Assembly: GCF_029714945.1 (NCBI RefSeq)
Contig: NZ_CP121634.1
Coordinates: forward strand, 868,001 to 932,000
Direction of reading: 5' to 3'
Length of the DNA: 64,000 nt
From: Bradyrhizobium sp. CIAT3101
Lineage (GTDB): Bacteria; Pseudomonadota; Alphaproteobacteria; Rhizobiales; Xanthobacteraceae
Part shown: positions 52,630 through 60,035 of the stretch, one piece after another
Numbering within the stretch: position 1 is the first letter of the stretch
Layout: the number at the start of each line of letters is the position of its first letter
The notes under the pieces: generated by a model
Database searches by the model: none
What the model saw: the letters and a program-made list of their open reading frames with translations, nothing else
Told to the model about the DNA's origin: nothing
Translations under genes and position numbers: made by a program

Positions 52630-52832
52630 CCCTTGACTGGCTCGCGCCCGGCGATGGCGCAGGCGGGGCAATAACCGAACATGCCGGTGACCAGCGTCAC
52701 GACACCCGCGGCGCTAAGCAGTAGCCCGAGCGGCGAAGCATGCAGCGCAACCACGCCGCAGATGAGCATCGAGCCCCCGCCGATCAGCCTGGCCGCGCGC
52801 TTCCACCCGCCAACGTTCTTCCTATACCACAT
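52626..52832 (-). CDS. DUF2892 (YgaP-like) small membrane protein with CPAC motif
   Basis: A 68-residue protein with two hydrophobic segments (~14-30 and ~33-52) and MFGYCPACAIAGRE. The NVGGWKRAARLIGG start and the GxCPxC end are typical of the DUF2892 family (inner-membrane part of YgaP). The ATG at 52832 has GGAG upstream. It is the first gene of the ECF operon, and its stop overlaps the sigma GTG start. The CPxC pair could be a thiol switch or metal site. Confidence 0.85.
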   Translation of the reverse strand: MWYRKNVGGWKRAARLIGGGSMLICGVVALHASPLGLLLSAAGVVTLVTGMFGYCPACAIAGREPVKG

Positions 52833-52927
52833 GTTTCTGTGCTCCGGTTCGTGACGCGCCGCTATGGCGCGTTCACCCAGACAAGAGGGCGCAAATCCGG
52901 CGCCGGGGTCGCGGCACAAAAAATAAT

Positions 52928-53008
52928 TTGAGGGGGCAGCACCTACGAGGGGTCCGGCTTGTCCACCCTACGCCAACCGTAATCGCCCGCAATTCTCTTG
53001 AGGGGGCA
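52928..53008 (-). repeat. Direct repeat TTGAGGGGGCA upstream of the ECF operon
   Basis: Two identical 11-base copies (52928-52938 and 52998-53008), 70 bases apart, in the 262-base gap before the ECF operon. The spacing is close to seven helical turns, so they could be a paired regulator site; chance is possible. Confidence 0.4.
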
Positions 53009-53094
53009 TTTCGACGGATTCATCAGGAATAGTCGGCAGATTGGTGCGTGCTTCTACCCGCCGACGATGGGCGTCTGCCAATGTGATTGCCGCG

Positions 53095-53862
53095 CTACCT
53101 CGCCGCAGCCTGCCAGGCGAGCAGTCGCTGTTCGACGAGCGATACCGCAATCGACGTCAGATATCCGGTCGCACCTAACAGGATGACACCGGCGAAGAGG
53201 TCGGCTGATCGGAACGCGCGAGCCGAGAGCAGGACCCACTGACCGAGGCCGTCGAGCCCGGCCAGGATCTCGCAGACCACCGAGAGGATCAGCGCGACTG
53301 TCAGGCTGAGGCGCATGCCCGCGAGGATGTCCGGCAATGCCGAGGGCAGGGCGATCTTGGCGATGACTGATGCGCGCGACATCTGCAGCGAGCGGGCGAC
53401 CTCGTAGAGCCGCGGCTCGACCGCCGCAAAGCCGTGAATGGTTGCCAGCATGATCGGCCAGATCGCGCCGAAGGCGATCACGAACAGCGCCATGCCACGC
53501 GTCAGCCCGAGCATCGCGATCGCGACCGGGATGATCGCCGAGACCGGCAGTGGCCGCAGGAATTCCAGCGACGGCGCGACATAGGCGCGCATCAGCTTCG
53601 ACGATCCGATCAGCGCGCCGAGCGCAATGCCGGCGATCGAGGCGGCGAGCCAGCCATAGGCCATGTGCTCGAGCGTGCCGATCAGCTTGGCCGCGAGATC
53701 GCCGCTCGAAAAGCCGCGCACCAGCGCGGCCCACGCCTTGTCCGGGCCGGGCAGGAACACCGGCGAGACCAACTTCAAGTTGGCGACGAGCTGCCACGCC
53801 GCGATGAAGCCGGCCGCGACGAGAATGCTGGCGACACGCCAGAGGATCGCCGCGCGGGTCAT
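53095..53862 (-). CDS. ABC transporter permease, TauC/SsuC type, copy 1
   Basis: A 255-residue inner-membrane permease with ~6 helices. The coupling loop YEVARSLQMSRASVIAKIALPSALPDIL and the GLGxW-like segment are typical of nitrate/sulfonate/taurine importers. The start ATG at 53862 has GGAGA upstream and overlaps the preceding permease stop by four bases. It pairs with a second, non-identical permease to form a heterodimeric channel. Confidence 0.9.
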   Translation of the reverse strand: MTRAAILWRVASILVAAGFIAAWQLVANLKLVSPVFLPGPDKAWAALVRGFSSGDLAAKLIGTLEHMAYGWLAASIAGIALGALIGSSKLMRAYVAPSLEFLRPLPVSAIIPVAIAMLGLTRGMALFVIAFGAIWPIMLATIHGFAAVEPRLYEVARSLQMSRASVIAKIALPSALPDILAGMRLSLTVALILSVVCEILAGLDGLGQWVLLSARAFRSADLFAGVILLGATGYLTSIAVSLVEQRLLAWQAAAR

Positions 53863-54623
53863 GGATTGTCTCCGGCGAGCGCGGCGCGGCCGAACAGGCG
53901 GCGCTGGGCCGCAATCAACAGGACGTTCAGCGCGTAGCCGATCACGCCGATCCAAAGGAGATAAGCGAGCATCAAATCGGCGCGCAGGGCCTGCTGCGCC
54001 AGCATGATGCCGGCGCCGAGCCCGATCGGATTGATCGCGATCTCGACGGTGACGGCGACGATCAAGGCGATGCCGGCCGACAGGCGGAAGGCGACGAAGA
54101 TCCGCGGCAGTGCGGCCGGGATCACGATCTTCGCGATCCGTTGCGCCGCGCTGAGCCGCAGGGCGCGCGACACCTCCATCAATCGCGGCTCGATGCTGCG
54201 CACCGCGCTGCGCGTCATGATCAGCATCGGCCAGACGCAGGCGAACGCCACGATCACGATCTCCATCCGGTAGCCGAAGCCGAGCGCGATCAGCGCAATC
54301 GGCAGCAACGCGATCGAGGGAATCGGGCGGATCGCCTCGACCGTCACTTCCATCAGCCGGTCGAGCGGACGCGAGATGCCGAAGGCGATGCCGAGCGAAA
54401 GACCTATTGCGCTACCGATCGCCAATCCTGCAAAGGCGGCGAACAGCGTGTCGCGGGTCGCGATCGGAATCGAGAGATCAGCAAGTGCCGCGGCCAGCGC
54501 CGCGAGGATCGCACTTGGCGGAGCCAGGCTGTCGCTCTGCAAATGGGTGAGGCGCGCCCAGATCTCGAACACCAGCATCAGCGCCAGCGGCGGCAGCAAG
54601 GGCCTCGTGCGATCGAGGCTCAA
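53859..54623 (-). CDS. ABC transporter permease, TauC/SsuC type, copy 2
   Basis: A 254-residue permease with coupling loop MEVSRALRLSAAQRIAKIVIPAALPRIF and the C-terminal GLGAGIMLAQQAL. It overlaps the ATPase gene (54620) and the other permease gene (53859) by four bases each, so expression is tightly coupled. Most transporters of this family use a homodimer; two distinct permeases are a minority arrangement. Confidence 0.9.
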   Translation of the reverse strand: MSLDRTRPLLPPLALMLVFEIWARLTHLQSDSLAPPSAILAALAAALADLSIPIATRDTLFAAFAGLAIGSAIGLSLGIAFGISRPLDRLMEVTVEAIRPIPSIALLPIALIALGFGYRMEIVIVAFACVWPMLIMTRSAVRSIEPRLMEVSRALRLSAAQRIAKIVIPAALPRIFVAFRLSAGIALIVAVTVEIAINPIGLGAGIMLAQQALRADLMLAYLLWIGVIGYALNVLLIAAQRRLFGRAALAGDNP

Positions 54624-55426
54624 TGTTCGCTCGCCTTGATGAAGTCGAACAATTGCCGGCGCAGCCGCAGGAATTCCGGATGTTCGCGGGTGGCGAGCTG
54701 GTCGCGCGGACGCGGCAGCTCGACATCGAGCTCGATCCCGATCCGGCCCGGATGCGGCAGCAGGCCGACGACGCGGTCGCCGAGATAGATCGCCTCGTCG
54801 AGATCGTGGGTCACGAAGATCACGGTCGTCTGGCTCGATTGCGTCAGCGACAGCACCTCGTCCTGCAAGCCCTGGCGCGTCATCGCGTCCAGTGCGCCGA
54901 ACGGCTCGTCCATCAGCAGCGTCGTCGGCTCCTGCGCGAGGCAGCGCGCGATCTGCAGGCGCTGCTGCATGCCGCCCGACATTTCGGTCGGATATTTGTC
55001 GGCATGGCCGGGCAAGCCGACCTTGCGCAGCAGTGCCTCGATGCGCGCACCGCGCTCACGCACCGGCACGCGGGAGGCTTCCAGCGCCAGCGAGATGTTT
55101 CCGGCCGCGGTCCGCCACGGCAACAGCGCCTTGCCGTAATCCTGGAACACGATCGCCACCTCGCGGCGCGGCTCATTGATCGGCTCGCCGTCGAAGGTCA
55201 CGGCGCCGCTGGTGGGGCGATAGAGGCCCGCGGCGAGCCGCAGCGCCGTGGTCTTGCCGCAGCCGGAGGCGCCGACGATGCAGAGGAATTCGCCCGGCCG
55301 CACCTTCAGATCGAGATTCTCGATGATGGTCTTGCCGCCGAGATGCAGCGTCGCGGCGCTGAAGGCGATCAGCGTCTTTTGTCGCCGCGCGGCGCGCGCC
55401 TCGTCGAGCCTGGCAACGGCGCTCAT
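54620..55426 (-). CDS. ABC transporter ATP-binding protein, TauB/SsuB type
   Basis: A 268-residue ATPase with Walker A GASGCGKTT, signature MSGGMQQRLQIARCLA, Walker B TLLMDEPFGALD and H-loop FVTHDLDEAIYLGD. It drives the importer whose binding protein is at 56139. The gene order is binding protein, GntR regulator, ATPase, permease, permease, all overlapping or nearly so. Confidence 0.93.
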   Translation of the reverse strand: MSAVARLDEARAARRQKTLIAFSAATLHLGGKTIIENLDLKVRPGEFLCIVGASGCGKTTALRLAAGLYRPTSGAVTFDGEPINEPRREVAIVFQDYGKALLPWRTAAGNISLALEASRVPVRERGARIEALLRKVGLPGHADKYPTEMSGGMQQRLQIARCLAQEPTTLLMDEPFGALDAMTRQGLQDEVLSLTQSSQTTVIFVTHDLDEAIYLGDRVVGLLPHPGRIGIELDVELPRPRDQLATREHPEFLRLRRQLFDFIKASEH

Positions 55427-56127
55427 GATTGTTCCTCGCTGGCAGGCGGATAGACGAAATCGATGGTCGCGTGCAGATGCGCGGCCAGCATTTTTTGCGC
55501 GGCGGCAAGGTCGCGGGCGAGCACGTGGTCGGCGAGCATCTGGTGACTCCGGATGAACCCCTCGGCGCTGTCGATGGCACCCATCATCACGCGGCGGTAG
55601 CGATAGGCCTGGTCGTAGAGGTCGGAATGGGCGGCCAGCATGCGCCGTGAGCCGCAGGCCGCGAGCAGCGCGGTGTGAAAGCCCTTGTGCAGCCGGTCGA
55701 AGTCAGCCGCGCCCTCGCGGAATTCATTGCCGGTGCGCTCGATATGCCGGCGCATCTGATGCAACGCGCTGATGATGCCGGCCTCCCAGGCGGCGTCGCC
55801 CTGGAGGATAGCGAGCCTGACGGCCTCGATCTCGACCGCCGTCCGCATGCAGGTGATGTCGGCGAGATCGTCGCGGCTGACCTCGGCGACACGGAAACCG
55901 CGCTGGCCGATGCCGACGATCAGGCCGCGCGACATCAACCGCGACAAGCCTTCGCGCAAGGGTGTGGCGCCGATCTCGTAGCGCTGCACGAGGTCGACGA
56001 TGCCGAGCCGCGATCCCGGCGCGAGATCTCCGGCCAGGATGTCCCGCTCGATCAGATTTGCGGCGCGCTCGCTCAAGGTGCCGGCTTCCGCCGGCGGGCG
56101 TTCGAGAGTGCGCTCGGGAGCGGGCAT
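55423..56127 (-). CDS. GntR-family transcriptional regulator (FCD/FadR-type)
   Basis: A 234-residue protein with a winged helix (~15-85: ERAANLIERDILAGDLAPGSRLGI, YEIGATPLREGLSRLMSRGLI) and a helical FCD ligand domain (~90-220, with DRLHKGFHTALLAACGSRRM). It senses an organic acid-like ligand and probably controls the transporter and the divergent FAH/cyclase genes. The start ATG at 56127 has AGGATAT upstream; the longer frame overlaps the binding-protein gene and is rejected. It overlaps the ATPase gene by four bases, an uncommon place for a regulator. Confidence 0.9.
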   Translation of the reverse strand: MPAPERTLERPPAEAGTLSERAANLIERDILAGDLAPGSRLGIVDLVQRYEIGATPLREGLSRLMSRGLIVGIGQRGFRVAEVSRDDLADITCMRTAVEIEAVRLAILQGDAAWEAGIISALHQMRRHIERTGNEFREGAADFDRLHKGFHTALLAACGSRRMLAAHSDLYDQAYRYRRVMMGAIDSAEGFIRSHQMLADHVLARDLAAAQKMLAAHLHATIDFVYPPASEEQS

Positions 56128-56138
56128 CGTCGATATCC

Positions 56139-57089
56139 TCAGTTCAGCACCAGTTTCGCGGTGTCGAGTTTCGATTGCAGCATCTTCTGCGACGACATCA
56201 CGTCGATCCACCAGGACAGGTTTTCCGGCTTGAGGTTCGGCTCGGATTGGTTCGGCGGCGTCGCCTTGACGAGATCGAGCGGCTGCTTGGTGAATTTGGC
56301 GATCGAGGCGGAGGCTTTCTCGCGATCGCTGTTGACGATGACTGCAGCCTCCGCGATGGCTTCGCGGAATTTCTTCACGGTCGCCGCGTTCTTCTCCGCC
56401 CAGTCGCGCGACGCCGCATAGAAGATGATCGGATCGGTGCGGCCCAGTTCGGCGCCGTACCGCGCGCCGACCGAGCCGAGCCCCGCATTGGTCATGCGCG
56501 TGACGAACGGCTCGGCGGTGAGCACGGCATCGACTCCACCTGATTTGATGATATCGGCCATGGTTGGGAAGGTCACTTCGACGAAATTGACGCTCTTGGG
56601 ATCGACGCCTTTCTCCACCAGCCATTTCACGAACAAAACATGGAGAAAGGCGTTCAGGCCGGGCGCGCCGATCTTCTTGCCGACGAAATCCTTCGGCTCC
56701 TTGATGGTGAGGCCGTTGCGGACGAACGCGGCAATCGCAGTGTTCGAGGTCGTGTTCATGACCGAGGCGCCGGCAATTGCGACGAGGTCGAGGCCGCCGT
56801 CGACGGCCTGGAGGAAGACGGTGGAGGTCGGGCCACCCACCTGAATCGAGTTCGACAGGATCGCCGCCGGGATATTGGAGTTGATCGCGATCGGCGTCAT
56901 CTCGACGTCCAGTCCGTGCTTTTTGAAGATGCCCTCGTCGACCGCGACCATTGCCGAGGCGCAGTCAGTGGTCGCGGTGCAGCCGATCTGGATCTTGGCC
57001 TGCGCCAGAGCGGGTGCCGTCAAGGCAACGCACACACCGACTCCGAGTGAGAGACCCGCCAACATCGCCCTTATCTGCGTTCGTCTCAC
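56139..57089 (-). CDS. ABC transporter substrate-binding protein, NMT1/TauA-SsuA type
   Basis: A 316-residue periplasmic protein with a signal peptide (~1-30, ending APALAQA). The NMT1/SsuA pattern is IGCTATTDCASAMVAVDEGIFKKHGLDVEM, QVGGPTSTVFLQ and GKKIGAPGLNAFLHVLFVKWL. The start is a GTG at 57089 with GGGGAG upstream; an ATG eight codons later is possible. It binds an unknown small ligand, perhaps an aromatic or sulfonated acid given the FAH/cyclase genes divergently next to it. Confidence 0.9.
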   Translation of the reverse strand: MRRTQIRAMLAGLSLGVGVCVALTAPALAQAKIQIGCTATTDCASAMVAVDEGIFKKHGLDVEMTPIAINSNIPAAILSNSIQVGGPTSTVFLQAVDGGLDLVAIAGASVMNTTSNTAIAAFVRNGLTIKEPKDFVGKKIGAPGLNAFLHVLFVKWLVEKGVDPKSVNFVEVTFPTMADIIKSGGVDAVLTAEPFVTRMTNAGLGSVGARYGAELGRTDPIIFYAASRDWAEKNAATVKKFREAIAEAAVIVNSDREKASASIAKFTKQPLDLVKATPPNQSEPNLKPENLSWWIDVMSSQKMLQSKLDTAKLVLN

Positions 57090-57177
57090 CGCGCTCTCCC
57101 CAATTTGTATTTTTCTATCTTGTTTATCGATATTTTATCTGATCATATATTTGAAACGATAGCAAGGGGTGCCCAAG

Positions 57178-58167
57178 GTGAAGCTCGCAACATTCAGATC
57201 GGCCGGTCAGGAGAAGATCGGCGCCGTCCATGCCAATGACAGTCAGGTGTTCGATCTCGCCGCCGCCGCTGCGCGGGACGGCCAGGCCGATCCGGCTTTC
57301 GGCTCGATGCTGGCGCTGATTGATGCCGGACCCCGCGCGCTCGATCGGGCCCGGGCTCTGCTCGACAAGCACGGCCAGGACGCAACGCTGTCGGCGGCGG
57401 TCAGTGCCGTCGACATCCTCGCGCCGGTGCCGGAGCCGAGGCAGATGCGAGACGGCATGTCGTTTCCGCTGCACATCCTGCAAGCGCCGCGCGGGCAGCA
57501 AAAGCTCGCGGCGCGCGCCAAGGGCGATATGGCGGAATTGGCGCGCATCGACGCCGAGCCGCTCGGCGAACTGCCCGAGGTCTATCGCAAGCAGCCGATC
57601 TTCTACATCACCAACCGTTTCAGCGTCCGCGGCACCAACACCACAGTGAAATGGCCGCGCTACAGCAAGGTGATGGATTACGAGCTCGAGTTCGGGATCA
57701 TCACCAAGAACAAGGGCGCCAACATTGCGGCTGCGAAGGCGGGGGATCACATCTTCGGCTACACCATCTTCAACGATTTCTCCGCGCGCGACGCGCAACG
57801 CATCGAGATGGAGGGACGGCTCGGCCCGGCCAAGGGCAAGAGTTTCGACGGCGGCAACGTGATGGGTCCCTGGATCGTGACGCCGGACGAGATCGGCGAT
57901 CCCTATCGTCTGAAGATGGAAGCGCGCGTCAACGGTGAGGTCCGTTCGAAAGGCGTGAGCGATGGCATGCTGTTTTCCTTCGAGGAGATCATCGCCCATG
58001 TCACCCAGGACGAGACGCTGATGCCCGGTGAGTTCATCGGCTCCGGCACGGTCGGCAATGGTTGCGGCCTCGAGCTCGGATGGTATCTCGAGCATGGCGA
58101 TACGATCGAGCTCGAGGTCGAGAAGATCGGTATCTTGAAGAACCGCGTCGAGCGGCAAGAAAGCTGA
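57178..58167 (+). CDS. Fumarylacetoacetate hydrolase family protein
   Basis: A 329-residue protein with an N-terminal extra domain (~1-100) and a FAH core. YEIxFGxIT-like KVMDYELEFGIITKNKGANI binds the metal, and IFNDFSARDAQRIEM, MGPWIVTPDEIGDP and FIGSGTVGNGCGLELG complete the core. It cleaves or decarboxylates a ring-opened dicarbonyl acid. The GTG at 57178 is preferred as start because AAGGGG lies 8 bases before it; the GTG at 57169 is too close. It is cotranscribed with the cyclase-family gene at 58222. Confidence 0.88.
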   Translation: MKLATFRSAGQEKIGAVHANDSQVFDLAAAAARDGQADPAFGSMLALIDAGPRALDRARALLDKHGQDATLSAAVSAVDILAPVPEPRQMRDGMSFPLHILQAPRGQQKLAARAKGDMAELARIDAEPLGELPEVYRKQPIFYITNRFSVRGTNTTVKWPRYSKVMDYELEFGIITKNKGANIAAAKAGDHIFGYTIFNDFSARDAQRIEMEGRLGPAKGKSFDGGNVMGPWIVTPDEIGDPYRLKMEARVNGEVRSKGVSDGMLFSFEEIIAHVTQDETLMPGEFIGSGTVGNGCGLELGWYLEHGDTIELEVEKIGILKNRVERQES

Positions 58168-58221
58168 AGCGACGTGTGACGCCTGACGGCCGCCAACGAA
58201 AACAATCAATGAGGAAGCGCC

Positions 58222-58998
58222 ATGACGACCAAGCTGATCGACATCTCCGTCCCCCTGCAGAACGACGTGCCGGCAGACCCGCCCGGCAATCATCCGACCA
58301 TCCAGTACATCAATCACCAGCAGGGCCTGCCGCGCATGCTCCAGTTCTTCGACGGACTGAAGGCCGAGGATCTGCCTGACGGGCAGGGTTGGGCGGTGGA
58401 GCAGGTCAGCCTCTCGACCCACAACGGCACGCATCTCGACGCCCCCTGGCATTTTCATCCGACCATGAATCGCGGCGAGCGGTCCTGGACCATCGACGAG
58501 GTGCCGCTGGAATGGTGCTTCCAGCCCGGCGTGAAGCTCGACTTCCGGCACCTGCCGGACGGCTATGTCGCAACGGCGAAAGATGTCGAGGCCGAGCTCA
58601 AGCGCATCGGCCATGAGCTGAAACCGCTCGAGATCGTCGTCGTCAACACCAGCGCCGGCGCCAAATATGGCCGACAGGACTACGTCACGTCAGGCTGCGG
58701 CATGGGCTATGAAGCGACCATGTACCTGCTCGAGCGCGGCGTGCGCCTGACCGGCATCGACGGCTGGAGCTGGGACGCGCCGTTCGTTCACACCGCGAAG
58801 AAATACGCCGAGACGAAAGACGCCAGCCTGATCTGGGAAGGCCACAAGGCCGGCCGCCACATCGGCTATTGCCATCTCGAAAAGCTGCACAATCTCGAAC
58901 AGCTCCCGTCGACCGGCTTCAAGGTGTCGTGCTTCCCCGTGAAGATCGAGCGCGCCTCGGCCGGGTGGACGCGAGCGGTTGCGATTTTGGAGGGGTAG
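58222..58998 (+). CDS. Cyclase-family (kynurenine-formamidase-like) hydrolase
   Basis: A 258-residue metal hydrolase with the signature HNGTHLDAPWHFHP (HxGTHxDxPxHF), a bimetal site as in kynurenine formamidase and isatin hydrolase. GCGMGYEATMYLLERG and TGIDGWSWDAPF follow. It hydrolyses an amide or lactone ring; with the FAH gene it suggests an aromatic or N-heterocycle degradation branch. The start has GAGGAAG upstream. A perfect 14-bp terminator follows at 59029. Confidence 0.9.
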   Translation: MTTKLIDISVPLQNDVPADPPGNHPTIQYINHQQGLPRMLQFFDGLKAEDLPDGQGWAVEQVSLSTHNGTHLDAPWHFHPTMNRGERSWTIDEVPLEWCFQPGVKLDFRHLPDGYVATAKDVEAELKRIGHELKPLEIVVVNTSAGAKYGRQDYVTSGCGMGYEATMYLLERGVRLTGIDGWSWDAPFVHTAKKYAETKDASLIWEGHKAGRHIGYCHLEKLHNLEQLPSTGFKVSCFPVKIERASAGWTRAVAILEG

Positions 58999-59028
58999 CG
59001 GCAACCAAGCATGGTGCTGCGATCCAGC

Positions 59029-59066
59029 AAATCAAGGGCCGCTCCCTGGGCGGCCCTTGATTTTTG
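59029..59066 (+). terminator. Rho-independent terminator after the FAH/cyclase operon
   Basis: A perfect 14-bp stem (AAATCAAGGGCCGC with GCGGCCCTTGATTT), a 7-base loop TCCCTGG, then TTTTTG. Very strong. Confidence 0.93.
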
Positions 59067-59165
59067 TGGCATAGCGACCGGGTCGCGGTCGGCCAAATCA
59101 GCTACCTAAAGTCGTAGCGATGCTGTATGAGCCTGAAATGCCAGCGGTCGGGGTAGGAATAAAGT

Positions 59166-59708
59166 ATGCTCGATTTTCAGCGGGACGGAGCTTTCTGGAC
59201 GACCGAAGCGCAACTCCCCAGTTGGGCGGGCTATCAAACGCGCAATGGCCCCTATGGCTCGATCAGTTCGGACAGTCCGTCCGACGGCCTGGTGAAACTT
59301 TACGCGCCGGACCGCGACAAATCCCCACCGACCGAGCAAGACCGTGCCAGCGTACAGTGGTTGCTCGATCATGACGCCGCGGTGGCATCGGCCGTTCTGG
59401 AAGGTCTTCTGGCTGAGTATCCCAGGCTTCAAGAACTTTATGATTATGAGCAGGCGGAGCGCGAAGCGTTGATGCCCGACGTATCGTCGAGCGAGGACTT
59501 TCGCCAATTGATCGGGCTTCAGAATGTGCACGTCCTCCAGTTGCTAAAGGACGGCATTCCATACGTCGGCTATGAATTTGGCTGCACGTGGGATGAAGAG
59601 CACGGTCTCGGCGTCCTCATGCACGGAACGCGCGTTGTCGAAGTTGGCGACGCGCAGACGTCCTTTACGCTGTGGATCGCCGAGCAAGACGGTGGGGTGG
59701 AGACGTAA
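59166..59708 (+). CDS. Hypothetical cytoplasmic protein (possible DUF6985-like)
   Basis: A 180-residue, acidic protein with no signal peptide or membrane segment. The middle holds a helical part (~65-110, EYPRLQELYDYEQAEREALM) and the C-terminal pattern GYEFGCTWDEEHGLGVLMHGTRVVEVGDAQTSF resembles DUF6985 proteins, some of which lie near toxin/immunity loci. This is a tentative match from memory. Base use is somewhat less GC-rich than the neighbours. Just downstream lie the tRNA fragment and the regulator of the adhesin region. Confidence 0.6.
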   Translation: MLDFQRDGAFWTTEAQLPSWAGYQTRNGPYGSISSDSPSDGLVKLYAPDRDKSPPTEQDRASVQWLLDHDAAVASAVLEGLLAEYPRLQELYDYEQAEREALMPDVSSSEDFRQLIGLQNVHVLQLLKDGIPYVGYEFGCTWDEEHGLGVLMHGTRVVEVGDAQTSFTLWIAEQDGGVET

Positions 59709-60035
59709 CGGCTTGTCGCTGGAGCAGTCCGGTAGACGGGGCGTGCTTTAATAGTTGCTACGCGCTGTAATCCTGGGGTCGGGGGTTCGAGTCCCTCTCC
59801 CGCTACCAAAATTTCCCTAAATATACGGTCTTAATCGTGAAAAATCAGGAATGGTGTCGCTGTTGGTAGCGAGCCCATCCTTCGGTCTGCGCAATTGTGA
59901 TAATCGAGGCGGTTGGAAAACCGTGGTGGTAGTCGCCTGCTCATGGCAGTGCTTCTTTGTGCTTGCGACAGAGCCATTGACGAGAATACTAACCTTCGGC
60001 CGACGATTGGTTGATTGGTTGTTTGGGGCCGGGAA
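59709..60035. other. 327-base gap with a tRNA fragment, upstream of the winged-helix regulator
   Basis: It contains the tRNA-Met-like 3' fragment (59768-59808) and a D-arm-like stretch (59720-59735). From 59810 on, the sequence is distinctly less GC-rich than the window average, as expected for a promoter or acquired region. No gene is visible. Confidence 0.6.
59768..59808 (+). other. 3' fragment of a tRNA-Met gene (candidate attachment site or pseudo-tRNA)
   Basis: TAATCC followed by TGGGGTCGGGGGTTCGAGTC and CCTCTCCCGCTACCA reproduces the 3' half (anticodon stem to CCA) of an alphaproteobacterial elongator tRNA-Met. The T arm GGGGG/CCCTC with TTCGAGT loop is intact. No matching 5' acceptor (GGCGGGA-like) precedes it at tRNA distance. 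At 59720-59735 a stretch TGGAGCAGTCCGGTAG matches 15 of 16 bases of the D arm of the initiator tRNA at 51070. Such fragments are left at att sites by tRNA-targeting integrases. Confidence 0.6.

Noticed and set aside
59713..59808. Functional tRNA gene
   Set aside because: The 3' half is good but no 5' acceptor or anticodon stem pairs with it.
59570..59809. Minus-strand ORF beginning VAGEGLEPPTPGLQ-like
   Set aside because: That peptide is simply the antisense reading of a tRNA 3' end; a common false gene.
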